This document shows positions 25,654-38,141 of a stretch of 64,000 bases of DNA, in pieces. Where the stretch lies: positions 3,348,001 to 3,412,000 of the forward strand of contig JAFREQ010000034.1 of assembly GCA_025331565.1 (NCBI GenBank). The letters are read 5' to 3'. The stretch comes from Holacanthus passer (Eukaryota; Chordata; Actinopteri; Pomacanthidae). The notes under the pieces are model-generated. The model saw only the letters and a list, made by a program, of their open reading frames with translations, ran no database searches and had not been told where the DNA came from. Position 1 is the first letter of the stretch, and every line of letters begins with the position of its first letter. A program made the translations under genes and the position numbers.

Positions 25654-25767
25654 TTAGTGCCAATGAGCCTTCAAATAAAAACCTATAAGAGCTGAAAACC
25701 TCCTCGCTTGATTCGCTTTCTCGTGGCAGTCCCCTTTTGTGATGAGCAGAAATCCAAGTTTGCCCAT
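25654..25767 (-). other. uORF in tgfb3 leader, 37 codons
   Basis: Opens with ATGGGCAAACTT and ends TAA 50 nt before the tgfb3 start, in another frame. Its ATG overlaps the stop of the preceding uORF as TAATG. It probably acts as a translational regulator rather than giving a functional peptide. Confidence 0.5.
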
Positions 25768-25934
25768 TAGACAGAACTCAAATCAAAGTCTCCCCAACAA
25801 CAGAATGAGATGTATCCGGAAACAAACGCACATCTGTGGGAATAAAAAGACTTCTCTTTTTGCATTCTCGGGCGCAATCCGGCAGATTTAAGTGCTCCAG
25901 CAGTTTGGCATGTCTCTCCTCTTCTGTGTCTCAT
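25767..25934 (-). other. uORF in tgfb3 leader, 55 codons
   Basis: ATG at 25934, in-frame internal ATG at 25865, stop TAA at 25769-25767 sharing its last A with the next uATG. The peptide is not recognised. Confidence 0.45.
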
Positions 25935-25989
25935 TAAGATCTGGTGCCTGTGTGTTGTTTGTCAGGTTCAAAGGTGTGTGAGGCTCTGA

Positions 25990-26040
25990 GCGCTCTGCAT
26001 GGCCTCACATGTGTTTTATAGCACTGCTTTCTGACGTTTG
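25990..26040 (-). promoter_or_regulatory. tgfb3: tgfb3 core promoter: TATA box plus CRE-like half-site
   Basis: On the minus strand TATAAAA lies at 26020-26014, and ACGTCA, six of the eight bases of a CRE, lies at 26037-26032 just upstream. The human TGFB3 promoter is known to combine a TATA box with a nearby CRE, so the layout matches. Transcription would start near 25990 if spacing is typical. Confidence 0.6.
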
Positions 26041-26322
26041 ATGGAGGAGGGACCAGGACCCACTGGGATGCACCAGACACCAGCTGAGACACAGGAAACA
26101 TGTCAAACACAGCCTCATGTTTTATTATCTGACCATGTCAAGCAGATGAAGTTGGGGAGTTTTGGCAATAGTACTTTTCCTTTATTAAGGCATGTGAAGT
26201 GGAGTAAAGATCTGGTCTTGTGGTTATTGTTTGGTGCTAGAAATGATTTTAAAAGTGCCATCAATTGTGATTTTATAGAGTTTATTCTGGTTGACTGTAG
26301 GTATGTTAATGGCCTGGGTCGT

Positions 26323-26337
26323 GCACCCTCTAGCGGC
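26323..26337 (-). promoter_or_regulatory. CTCF-like motif, reverse, upstream of tgfb3
   Basis: On the minus strand GCCGCTAGAGGGTGC matches most of the CTCF core, about 300 bp upstream of the tgfb3 TATA box. It points opposite to the motifs at 30.3 and 38.1 kb. Confidence 0.3.
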
Positions 26338-29300
26338 TTGTTGTTGTACTCGCAAGTGCCTTCTTTATCATGACAGCATGAGTTGAAGAAATTTTACTTT
26401 TATTCCAACTTTTTTATCTATTAAATTCCTCTCTTAGGGTCTTATAAAAATGCACATTTTCTTTTCAATGACATTATGTTGTTAAGATGTAGTCTCTTCT
26501 GAAACATAAAAGCTGAATGTCAGCTTTTGAGGCTGATTCAAGGACAGATGTTTAAAGGCAAATATAGAGCAACACAAGCCAAATCTAAGCTAGACTTAGA
26601 CTCAGAATATTAAGTATAAACAAGTTTTAACTTTAATGTCAACATTGTGTCTTAAACTTGACTTGGACAAAAGAGAATTCAAAGTCAAATGCAAACATAC
26701 TATTTTCTGTGGCAGCAACAATAAAAACGACAATAACTGGGTTTATAGGTTTTGCACATGCACAAAATCCATAGAGCTAATTTGTGATAATTCACAGTGG
26801 GGTCCTTTGTCTGCTCTTCGTTTGCTGGAGCCTGCTTACAAAGACCCACACATCCTGTTGTCAGAAGCTGCTCTCAAGTTACAGAAATCCTTTCAGACTT
26901 CACATTCTGGCGACATGATTGCATTACTGTTCAAAAGAACCAATGTTTCTTCTGTCGGTGCAGATTTTCCCATGCCCTCTGCAAACCACCATCCATACTA
27001 AATTCATTTTTCTGCACTGATGTCTGGAGGTTTATTTGCAGGCCCTTTAAGTTATTTCATCTTTTTGATTTTTTCCCCCCTTCTCAGTCTGTTTTATCTC
27101 TATTCATAGAGCATATCCACATTCTCAGACCTATTTTAGGTCAAAGCTCACTCAACCACTGGAGGCCCCATACCCAAACATGGGGTCTGGCATTTCACTA
27201 TGTTGCTTTTGCCCACCAGTTTGCATAGCAAGAATGATTTCGTTGAATGTCCAAACTTGGTAAATATTTGGCTTTGAGTCATGAATCATATGCCCAGGTG
27301 CTTTTGTGTACTATACGCAAACACACTTGATTTATTTTGCTAGTTTGGTGTTGGAGAAAAATATGAGCTATATATTTACAAATTTTGTCATTTCTTCAAC
27401 TCACTGTGACACTTAGAAGGAGAATGCATCATCCTTAAACAGTACACTTACGTATTTAACACGGTGAACAGTGCATGATGAACATTGAATGTCAGATTTC
27501 TTTTCACTGTTTCATTTACAGTTGCATGAAAACTGCACATTCAGTAAATATCAGGGCAGCAGTAAAAGCTCTGTTTTTGGTTAATAACCAAGCTCTTCAG
27601 TATCTGTTGTCTTTAATGCTTTGCTCATAGGAACAGTGTTGCGTTTCTGTTTATTGTTTGGAAATTGGTTTCCAGTAACGTCGCTCCAAGCTCTGGCTGA
27701 AACGTCTTCATTCATAACTTTGGCTCAGCATTGTGCAGGCGATCCAAACCCAAAATGGGTGTTGGGGATTTTTTGCACGGTCCAAAAATGAGCAGAGAAC
27801 AAGATGTCCTCCGAGCCATTGTGAAACTATTTTAGGACAAGCACCTAGGTCATTGGCGGCCCTCAGCCACTTTACCACAGTCCTGCATGCCGACTTTGTT
27901 GCATTGCATTGTAGCTTATCTCAAAAGTTTGAAAAATAAATTTAGGGAAGAGTTGAGGAAAATTGTGACATGCACAAAGTCATTACTGATGTGTAACACT
28001 TTTGTTTTGTGATTTCTTTCTTCTTTATTTCTTTATTCTTGAGGATGGTTTATGGTTGATGCAGCTTATTTAGATTTTACAAGTTTACAAGTTACAGCAG
28101 TTTACATCCCACTGTAAACTGGACATTTGGTCGTTTTGGTGGCATTAAAGAGGCTCTTTGTTCTGTATCTGTGTTGCTGCTGTTTCTACCTCATCCTTTG
28201 GCATTTACTTTAATGTTGGCAGTTCTCCATTAAGCCAGCAGGTGATGCTGCTTAACAACATGTGTCTGTACAGAGCAGAGAAGATCAACATCAGGATAAT
28301 GTTATCTAAAAATATACACTCAACAAGCACTTACAGCTCTGCCATAAATTCCACCTTTACAAAGATGATAATATTCAGTTTTGATTGACACAGAGAGGTA
28401 TTAATTTAACTTTATGTTTACAAAGTGGTCAGGTAGTGTATAATGCTGAAGTGAGATTTTAGAAATTCTACTACAGTGTTTGTAAGCAAACACAATTTGT
28501 CAATACTTCATTTCCTAGGGAAAAAGAAATGAAATATATATTTGTGAAATGTCACATTTATTTGGAAGATTATTTCTGCCAAATGAATGAATGAGTCACT
28601 GAATAAACTAAAATAAATAGAGCAATGTGTGAATCTGCATAAGCCGTGATATTGTAAATGAGGAAACCTATATCTGAACTCCTCTTCATCCTCATAGTGT
28701 GGAGAGATTCAGTAATGGTTTCTTCATCAGGAGGCCGTACATACACCATCACATGAACTTTGTCTGTTGCACAGAAATTATGTCATCACACACACACACA
28801 TTGCACTAAACTGTCTGGGGATTCCTAGACATGATCCCAGACATCACCGTCAAAGTTCACTTTTACTCCAAGCGTCCACCAGTGATTACCTCACTGCTGG
28901 GTCAGGTTTTAGTGAGTCATTCTCCGGCAATCTCTCCGTCTCGCACAACACACGGAAAAGGAATGCAGCTACAGACCAGAGGATGAAAACAAAAACACAT
29001 GCTGGTAGTCATACGGATGAATATGTCCCCTTTTTTCCCTGTAAAGTAGGTTACATTCCTGCTGACTGTACTTGTCAGAGCGGTCACCGAAACTTAAACT
29101 CTTCTAGCAGCATGGAGATTGAGCAACTGTTGTCTTTGCAGTGCTTTTTAAGACGTTATCATGATCCCATAGACAGACTTCACCATCTGATGTGACCACA
29201 TACACACAGTCGGACTGCTTAATACTGGCTAGACGGAGTCAGACAAACTCCCAATACTAAGCAGCATCCTGCCAGATTTCCCTACTACAGCACACTGACA

Positions 29301-29807
29301 AGCCAGCACAGTAAAGTCTGCTCTGTCTGGGGGTAACAAGCCTATGAGTCATACTTGGGAGTCGGTTGGATAGGAATGCCAACAGGAGACCCCTAAAACC
29401 CACACCAGCGGAGACAATGATGTGTATATGTCATAGCCATACAACTCAAATGACTCATTTGATTCGTCCACCATCTGTGTTAGTCATCGGTTGTCTTAAT
29501 ACATGTACATAGGGAAGGAATACCGCGCCGGCTAGACGATGACTTAAGGTGAGATCACGTGGATCTGGCAAAAGCTTCTTTGTCACTTTGTCATTGTTGT
29601 GTCTGAGGTTTTATGTTCTTGTCTTGCTGCAGTCTTCCAGTTAATAAGTACGATGTTGGAATTGATTACAAGGCAATTATCTGCACAGTTCAAGGCTTGT
29701 CTGCGTTGTGCTGAAGTTTGAGTCAGTGGGCAACTTTGCTTCGTTGGCAGCTCCGAATGGCTTCAAAATGATTAATGGTTGAAAAATTTGAATGTTGGTA
29801 TACTCAC

Positions 29808-29926
29808 AGTCTTTGCGGTTGCTGGTCTCAGTCAAAGCTCTTCTCTTTTCTGAAGCCTCCACTGATGTCTGAACAGCAGAGTTACTACCCATCTTCAGCT
29901 GCACGATGAAAACCAGCCTTTCCAGA
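29808..29926 (-). other. Exon-like segment of unknown identity
   Basis: On the minus strand a 119-nt segment runs from an AGGTGCAG acceptor-like end to a T|GTGAGT donor, open throughout with a frame containing KMGSNSAVQTSVEASEK and KRRALTETSNRKD. I do not recognise the protein. It lies 3.8 kb upstream of the tgfb3 promoter on the same strand. The pyrimidine tract is poor. It could be an upstream tgfb3 leader exon, a lncRNA exon, or chance. Confidence 0.2.
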
Positions 29927-30281
29927 CTGCACCTAAACATGTCATGAAGAAAAAGAAAGAAAAAATACATTACTCCTGACAAATTAAGTTGAATTAATAA
30001 GCAATAAAAGCCATCACAGCTGTTCGATTCAACCCTCTGAGGGGTGTTGCTGTTACATCCTTACTTGTATGAATAGTAGCTTCTGGTTGTTAAAAGTTAG
30101 CAAATGTTTGCAAATGTTTACTTTTCAACAGAAGTTAAATAGTCTTGCTTTAAGTAATTATCCTCTAGCAGAAAAGCATTTAATCACTCTTGATGAGAGC
30201 ATTTGCAAAATAAACATTATGTAAATGTAATCTGTATTTTCCATGTTACCATTGTTGACAAATCTATCTCAAAATTATGTT

Positions 30282-30300
30282 TGGCCACTAGGGGGCAGAA
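30282..30300 (+). promoter_or_regulatory. CTCF-like motif, forward
   Basis: GGCCACTAGGGGGCAG is a near-perfect match to the CTCF core CCASYAGRKGGC with its GG upstream. It lies just left of an interspersed repeat fragment, so it may be repeat-borne. Confidence 0.55.
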
Positions 30301-30319
30301 GACCTTCAAACCAGCAGTG

Positions 30320-30440
30320 GGACATGGCTAACATGTTAGCAAACCTGTGCTGATTTGCAAGAGACATGGATGGACATCAACATCCCCTTGGTGTCCTGTT
30401 TCTGGTTACCTGATGAATGCAAGTCCAATTTTGTTTTTTA
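30320..30440. repeat. Interspersed repeat fragment
   Basis: ACATGGCTAACATGTTAGC and GTCCTGTTTCTGGTTACC, TGATGAATGCAAGTCCAA parallel the 19.14-19.25 kb copy in tgfb3 intron 2. Confidence 0.45.
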
Positions 30441-31680
30441 TATTTGTTTTGATTTCAAACTCCTTAGAGCAATCTGACTCCCAGCATGAAAGTTGTTTGA
30501 CTTTCTTCGCTAGCATGATGCTAACTTCTTGTTTATACAAAACAAAAAATAGTGAGCTAAAGAAGCCAAATATATTAATTTACCGAAATATGACTGATCA
30601 AATGGAGTTCAAAGAAAAGTGCTGAAAAAACACGTTGGTCCCTGAATATTTAAATATATGCATTTAAATGCATTTAAAAGTTGTTGTTCATCAGCTTTGT
30701 CGTTTGTTCTTTCCCGGTTTTTTGGCCACCATGATGGCCGCCACGCTCTTTGGCAGGCCTCCGTGACGGCTCGCTCCCATAAGACAGCATATTGTGTCAC
30801 CGAGGTGAAGACTGTTCACTTTACATCTGGGTCTAAAGGGGTGCTGATCTGCTGAGTTAAGGCCTTTTCAGAAAGCAGAGGACGAGGTGTCATTGGGCCT
30901 CTGCATGAATATGAAATAGTCTGTGATGTTGATTCACACTCCAGACAAATACTGTCAAAGCTAAGGCTAAACACACTTAGCATTTTTTGATTAGCACTCA
31001 GTGTGAGTAAGACGGGACAAAGTTGCTGTGCTCAGTGATGTTTGTTGTGATTACTAATGGCAAATGATTGATGGCGAGAGGCTGTCAGCGATTCTGGTTC
31101 TGATTCAGCTCAGTTTAATCATGTTGGCAAACCATGATCTCCTCAGTTTCAGTGTTGTTTTTATGCTCAAGTATAGAGCTCTCTCTCTCTCGTATTTACT
31201 GTTGTTGAGCTGATCAGCTGTATTTCGGAAGAAGAGAGCATAAGAAAAGGAAACAAGAGTCTTTCAACCCGTCTCTAGCTCATCCTTGATCTTTGTATGG
31301 AATTTCAGAGAAAACCACATCAGGCCTTTTTCCACTTCCCTCCAACTTTAACCCTCCACACCCCCACCTCTGTATTCCCGTAAGTGCTGCAAGTTGGATA
31401 ATGAGGAAATTGGCTTTTGGAATAGCAGCAGCATTGGCACGCATGGCAGAGAAAGTGTCAAAATAACAGAGAAAACAAAAAGGAGCTTTACTGGAAATTG
31501 TCCAATTAAAAGCAGACATTGGACAGTAGATATGGAAGGTCAGAGGTTAATGTCTGCTTTCTGGTTTGGACGAGCACAATGATAGTGTGCAGCCGCTCTC
31601 TCTGAGACTCAGATACAATGCCTGCTTGTGCTCACACATGCATGTGCACACAAACACAATGGTAGTGTGCATGTATGCAT

Positions 31681-31711
<31 letters not shown>

Positions 31712-31846
31712 GCACCGGCCAGGTTAGTGCTGGCCTCCTCATGCAGAGTCTAGACAGGAAGCTGGTCCATGCCAGGTTAGGGATTTTCTCCCTCACACCC
31801 TCACACCAATACACACACACACACACAGGCACGCACGCACACACAC
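31681..31846. repeat. (AC)n microsatellite pair
   Basis: About 13 AC units at 31681-31706 and a second AC/GCAC tract at about 31810-31846. Confidence 0.9.
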
Positions 31847-32280
31847 GGTTACACTGCTGACAGTCATCTTCTTTCAATATGTCTGTGTGTATTGTGTGCT
31901 TGGATGTGTGTCAGACAGAGGGAAAAAGAGGAAGAAAGGGAGGTAAAAACAGAGACTCGGCGATTGAGCCCTCTGTGTACGTAGATTTGTGTGTTTATGT
32001 GCTTGTCTGCCTTTGTTTGAACAAGTCTCACACAAAATAAAAAACAACTCAACCACAAAGAAACAGATTCCGTGTCAAAGGCTTTTTTTTTTGTGACTCT
32101 ATTACTCATTTTTCCTCGACTTTCCACCCATTGAAATGATGAGTCTGAGGCACAGTGTGAAAAGTTCAACTTGTCCTTCCCAGGTACAGGGGCGCGCTGC
32201 ATCCTGTAGTGCTTAGCTAAATTAAACCGAGCCCCTACTGTTCTCATCTGCTCACCTGTAGCCCCTGCCAGGCCCGGCCA

Positions 32281-32293
32281 TGACCTTTGAACC
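32281..32293 (-). promoter_or_regulatory. DR1-type nuclear receptor motif
   Basis: On the minus strand GGTTCAAAGGTCA is two hexamers spaced by one base, the form bound by HNF4, COUP-TF and RXR heterodimers. A single match in 64 kb can occur by chance. Confidence 0.25.
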
Positions 32294-33409
32294 CACACAG
32301 ATGGGTCTGCATAATAAGACATGGGCACACACGGCTAAGTGCCATCTTGGACATGTTTGATGGGTGGCTATATAGGACTAAGAAAGTCTGAATTCTGTAT
32401 GTATTGGAATGCTAATGCGTTGACCTTTCTGAGCAGGTGAGGGCGTGTGTGAATGTGTGTGTTTCTATATTTCTGTGTGGGTCTGACTGAGATTTTAAGT
32501 GTAAATACAGATGCTAATTGAAGTGTGTGTGCTTACTGTACACAATCTTTGTCTCTCTGTGCGTTGTTGGCCTGAGGCCAGTGGCCCCTGTGCCCTGTGT
32601 ATGGCAGGCTGGGCTGTACTTTTCACTCTAACTGTATGAATATGCATGGCCTCCTGGCTTGTTAGACATGGCTCTATAGACATGGATTATAAAAAGCTTT
32701 TTGAAAAATTTTACATATAGCTGAAACTGCACACCTGGCCTCCAAAATGTGTTTAATTTGCCATTGTCAAAGGAGGAAAAACAATCATTTTCCTTTCAGA
32801 AATGGTTCAGTTTGGGGTGAATTTGACTGTTTTTACAATATACCTTTTCATGACCCTGCATTCAGTTTGAATGTATGTTGAACTCCTGTTTTTAGGAGGA
32901 GCTGCTGTTTGATCCCATAGACTTCTATGAATTCAAATGAGCAAATTTACATAAAAAAAGATCCCTATAAGTTGGTCTGACACCAAATAAGTAAGAAACA
33001 AAACAGTGAAATCAACAGTAAATTTTCCCCAAAACTGAACCCCTTTGGTCTGTCACTTCAGAAGATTCCTGCTGTAAAAAATAAATAATATAGATATGTT
33101 TTTTAATCCACCTGCATTCCACCTGAGGGCATGAAATATTTGATGTTGACACAAAGCAATCCAAATGCTTTTTTCATTATATAAGGTTTAAAGTGCTATT
33201 TTTAGATGGTAGTCATCTCCACCCAAGTCCTTCTGTTCGACACCGCCTGAATATATGAGCATATTTACACCTTGTCTTCGAGAATATATGACATATGTGC
33301 ACTGGCCACTGCTGCATTAACAGTATATTTCATCCCCTTCTTGGTTCAGTCTGTGAAATGGTCCTCTTCATTTCCCACATGAGTGGTTTTCTTATCATCC
33401 AGGCCCCCT

Positions 33410-33705
33410 CTCGCCTGCCCCAGGTGCTGAGTTAAAGTCGATAAAACACCCAAATATTCTGTTAAACATGGGCGGCCTCTGCCATGTGGCTGCTCCCTGC
33501 AATGCCTCCTGGGTAATTATGGTAATAACTCAGCCGTCAGAGGCGAGGCCAGAGGCCCCGGGATGACGAGGTCAGACCGGAGAGCCTGAGACGAGAAGAG
33601 GAGCGGTGGCGGAGGAAGCGGGGCATCGGGGTCAAGGTGAAGCGGGGCGGGGCTCTCACGTTGCTATCCCATAAACCCTCGCTGTCACATCAGAGGCCGC
33701 TGGAT
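33410..33705. promoter_or_regulatory. Candidate GC-rich regulatory block
   Basis: GC-rich island with GGGGCGGGG and the ERR-like TCAAGGTGA at 33632-33640, flanked by AT-rich DNA. It has no ORF or exon signature. It might be an unannotated promoter. Confidence 0.3.
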
Positions 33706-36700
33706 GTATGTGGACATTCCCTCTGATCGGTCCTCCTCAACAATCAAGATGCTGATGAGGGATGATGACAAGTGTTTGAGTAGCTCGGTTATTTGTGCGG
33801 CCTTGACTGACAGATGCCTGGTCTTGTGGTTGGTGGGAAGGTCAAAATGTGCCTCTGTTAGGACTGTGGGGCTTTTGAAACTAGAGATTACTAATCGTTG
33901 TGAGACTTTTTGCTGCAATGGCAAATATTGATGTGGTTTGGTGAAAAGCACATTGGCCAGTCCACCATATTATTATTATTGTTATTTTTTTCCCTTTATT
34001 GAGACGGTCAGAAAATTGAGAACAACACAGGACAAAATGTTCTGGTGGAATCTGATCCATTATGGGTACATGTGGTCCCAGAGACGGAGGTGTACACCAT
34101 CACTTTCAGAAATTAAAATCGACTTCTTTGTATTCTCTGTATTGTCTGACCGCTTGCACACTCTGACGACAATCTTTTATATGATGAGTAACTGAGAAAG
34201 AAACGGAACAGACCCAACTTTTGCATCAGTAGATTCATCTGTTCATGTTCGGCTTTGAAAGATGATTCGAATACAATGTAAATACAACATGTAAAAATCT
34301 GAATCATCTATCCTTTATTTATCTTATAGTTTTCATACCAACATTGAAGTGTTCACATTAATGAAGTGAGCGTTTCAGAAGTAATTCATTGTTTTACTAC
34401 TTCTAATTTTCTTTTATATTGTGATATAATTCTTCGTCTGAAATAGTCTTATTTTGAAAGGTAGAAGGGCTCAAAATAGAAACATCATTATAAAGTAAAA
34501 GCAGACAGTGACTCACTTGCTGTGTTCTGTGTGTGTTTCTGTGCGTGTACGCTTGCATGTGTGGCCCGACTCTTTCTTACATAACCTATATTTAGACTCC
34601 ACGTTATGCTAGATGAACAATGACAGAAACACAATATTCCCCCAGATTCTGTCCATATTCTGGTCAGGGGGGGAGACCACAGGAAAATGTTACCATTCAA
34701 TCACCATTTTGGCTTCTTCAGCATTTCTTCATTTCCTTGAACCTTAAATTTTCCCTTCTTGTGCTACTCCTTCATCACCCCAGCCAAGGCTTTGTCTAGG
34801 TCATTCCAGTCTCTTTGCATAGAAATATCCTCTCTGAAGTATAAATTTGATAGGAAGTGGAATGAAGTGACAAGTGTAATAATTTCCAGTGACACACATC
34901 TCCATTCAGACCGAAGTTTAATGTAAAAGTGATCAGCGCCAGGGCTATTATCACAGGCATCCAGATGTCAGGGAAAATGAGAAAGCTGCATTCAGGGAAA
35001 GTGTGAGTAAAAATCTAACACCACATTGCAATGAATAACCCCATGAGGCACCAGGAAGCTCTGCACTTGAAGCCTAACCAGTATTAGTATTGATAGATAT
35101 GATCTCAACCTTAATTTGCTCCGTAGATAATAATTCTCAGCTATATTTTTCTGCTTTAAAGCATGAACAAGTGCCAAGCGCCTTTAAATATCTCAGTTCA
35201 AAACCCACCGGTTTATTCCTGCCCTGCTTTATTGAACCCTTATTCCTGCTTATGCAGTTACATACTGTAGTTTATTCACTGCCATCCACCCCGCGCTTCA
35301 TTGGGACCCCTGACCTGCAAACAACTATAAATATTTATTTGCGTCGGCTTGTCTAAAAATAACTGTATTACAATGGAGTGTCCTGGAAGAGGTCCAGGAG
35401 AGTTGTGCAGCGAGCAGTAGTCAGCATTCAGAGTCCGGCCTCCGTGTCCAGAGAGAGACAGGGCAGTGTCAAGAGGCAGACATATTGATAGCTTTGTGGT
35501 CAACAGGAAAAAAAGTCACTTAGCCGGGGATCCTTTGGGTCCAAGGATGTATTTCTGGAACACGCAGACGGAAACGAGGAGCATTTTGGAGTGATGCACC
35601 GTGGTTCTCCAGTGACATCCATAAACACTATCCCTCTCCTTTTTACAACATCAAAGTCCTGAATTTTAAATGAAAGCAGTGATTCCAAGGTTATAAATAT
35701 TATAAACGCTGTGACAGCCCAAGTGTGGACAAAATAGACTCAAGATATCCGCACTCTATATTGATGGCCCTGGCAGTTCAACAACAGCAGCTTAATAGAA
35801 GAACAACCCAGACACAAATTTATATGCAACAGTCATCATGTAAAAGTTTAGATACAGCTTCTAAACATGAAGACGCAGACGTCAAATAAAGCAGAATAAA
35901 AAAAAAAAAATCGAAGCAACATAAAAGCAAATAGGCATGTGGGGAATTGATAGAAGAAAGTGTTGATGCAGACATATAATTTGTGGCTACTTGTTGTCCT
36001 TTTCTGCACCAGCATTACTGACACAATAAGTATTATACTGGATAAATACTAACAAGCCTCATTCATCAAGCTTCACAGTGAAGAAATACTGATCCATGAT
36101 CCATTTTTTTGATTAAATTAAACAGTAGAGGTCTAATCAGTGATTTATCCTCTTTCAGAATTGTTATATTAACAGGTTTTGTGAGTGTAAACCTTAAGTC
36201 AGTCTTGTGGATGAAAGCAAAACCAAACTCGATAAAAAAGAAACAATATGCAAACAAAAAAAGAAAACAGAAAACTATGCCGTCCATTCTTCCCCTGCAG
36301 ACAATTAAAACAGCTTGTTAAATGTTGTAAAATTGCCTCAAAGAAGACATGCATGTATTTCTAAGTAACACACAAGTAAAATATAATTGCAATTTCTGAG
36401 AATAAACCTGTGCTAAATATAATATATGAAGAAAAGCTGAGTGTGTAGCTCAGGTCAGCTTGAACTGTTGCTGTAATAACATATGATGGTCAATGCTGGA
36501 TACATTGACATGTGAAGACTTAAATGATCCCAAAGCAACAGACTGAAGCATGGTCGGCTCAGAGGCGAACCGATTCAAACTCAGCTCTGTGGCGGATAAT
36601 TCTATTGCCGCTTATTGTCTTCATCCTTTGTGCCAGAGCTGTATGCCAGTCAATATCAAACTGTCTGCCAGTCTGGTTCAGTATGAGACACAAGTCTCAC

Positions 36701-37319
36701 TCCGCAACTTGTGCCTCTCCTCCCCAATCCCTCCTTCACCCCCAGAATGCAATAAATGTCCGGCCATCATTTATTTTAATTCACTCCCCTCTTGCACAGA
36801 TGAAATGGATTCGTAACCTTGTAGGACAAGGACGTGCATGCCGTCTGCCGTCAGTTGCTGAGTTATTCTCTATTCTTCTAGCATAGAGAAAGGGAGAGAG
36901 GGGGAGAACGAGAGAGCGAGAAAGAGGCCCAATGATGAAGAGAAATAGTCTGGCATGCAAATTGCCGGCTGCCATGTCCAATGAGGAGGCCTGGTGGAGA
37001 TTGTCACCGTCGAAACTCTGGACAGGGTTAACGAGGCTGAGGGAGAGACGGAGTTTAAAAAGACAGCGGCAGTGGCGGAGGAAGGGAGGGAAAAAGAGTC
37101 TGAAAAAACTCAGTGTGATTTATTTGCCAAATCAAGGCACGATGAGTGGATTATGGCTAGCCTAATGAGAAAGAGTGTTTAGGGGATAGCTAATTGGACG
37201 TGACCAAGGAGGAGAATGCTAAGAGCAGGCAGAGATGGGGATTGGGTGGTGGATGTCATTCAGCCGACAGTGGTTGAACTCAGGGCGAGGAAGTGAAACA
37301 GTGAAGTGCGTACAGGTGT

Positions 37320-37602
37320 GTAGGGCTGCGACGAATGGCCGATTCATCTACGGATTATTTTCTCGATTAATCGTTTGGTCCATGAAATGTTGAAAAATGA
37401 CATTCACAGTTTCTCAGAGGCCACAATAATTTTTTTAGATTTGCTTGTTTTGTCTGATTCACAGTATACAACTTAAAGATGTTCAACTTGCAAATATTCA
37501 CATCTGAGAAGCTGGAACCTGGGAAAGTTTACATTTATGCTTTAAAAATGAATGAAACATTTATTCAATTCAATCAAAACAGTTGCAGCTCTACAGGTGT
37601 GT
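37320..37602. repeat. Dispersed repeat with GGCTGCGAC / GTTGCAGCTCTA ends
   Basis: Starts TAGGGCTGCGACGAATG, continues with TTTTCTCGATTAATCGTTTG and TTGCTTGTTTTGTCTGA, includes GAGAAGCTGGAACC and ends GTTGCAGCTCTA. The two ends are inverted copies of each other, so this is a small DNA-transposon-like element of a family abundant in percomorph fish. No ORF. Confidence 0.65.
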
Positions 37603-38141
37603 TGTCACACCTCGACAGACATCCCTCATTTGATTGGGTCAGAGTTTTTTAGTCCTTCTCCTGCACAGTGTCCTTTGGAGGATATGTCGTATGACTCTTC
37701 GAATAAACGGCTGAATTTTTAGTTTGTTCTTTGTTATTCAGAACTCAATTGTCAAATCAGTCTCACAGGAGCGTAAAAAAAAGTTAATCATTTCCAGCAC
37801 AGCACATATTTGATATGTGACTCTTCTTCCATCAGTGGGTTTTTGCATTTATCTAATTCACCTCAACTATTTGTGTAATCATTTTGAAATTCTGCGCAGA
37901 TCAGCATCGTTTGCATCTGTGCTCTCCTGGAGACTCAGGATCGAGTGAATTCAGATTAAAGGCTGACTCATAAACCTCAGCAGTGATCATATTTCTGATT
38001 TCTGCATTTGTTCTAAATTGTTTTTGAATTGAAGAAAACAAGGAAGTCAAGAAATAACCATCCTCCCTTTTGAGGTAATCAAATGCAGCCTGTCCTTCCT
38101 CTAGTTGGGTCATGACTAGACAGCCAGCATTGTTGTGACGC

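Larger units (their letters stand above)
25604..25990 (-). other. tgfb3: tgfb3 5' leader with upstream ORFs
   Basis: Leader inferred between the TATA box near 26017 and the start codon at 25603, about 385 nt if unspliced. It contains ATGs at 25934 (55 codons to a TAA at 25769-25767, with an in-frame ATG at 25865), 25911 (7 codons), 25833 (16 codons) and 25767 (37 codons, stop at 25656-25654). None is in frame with the main ORF. Human TGFB3 is known to have a long uORF-rich leader that represses translation, so this suggests the same control. An A-run of about 15 sits just before the main start. Confidence 0.6.

Noticed and set aside
25604..25663. N-terminal extension of Tgfb3 to position 25663
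   Set aside because: The codon there is TTG, not ATG, and the stretch is an A-run plus leader; the ATG at 25603 fits the family start and signal peptide.
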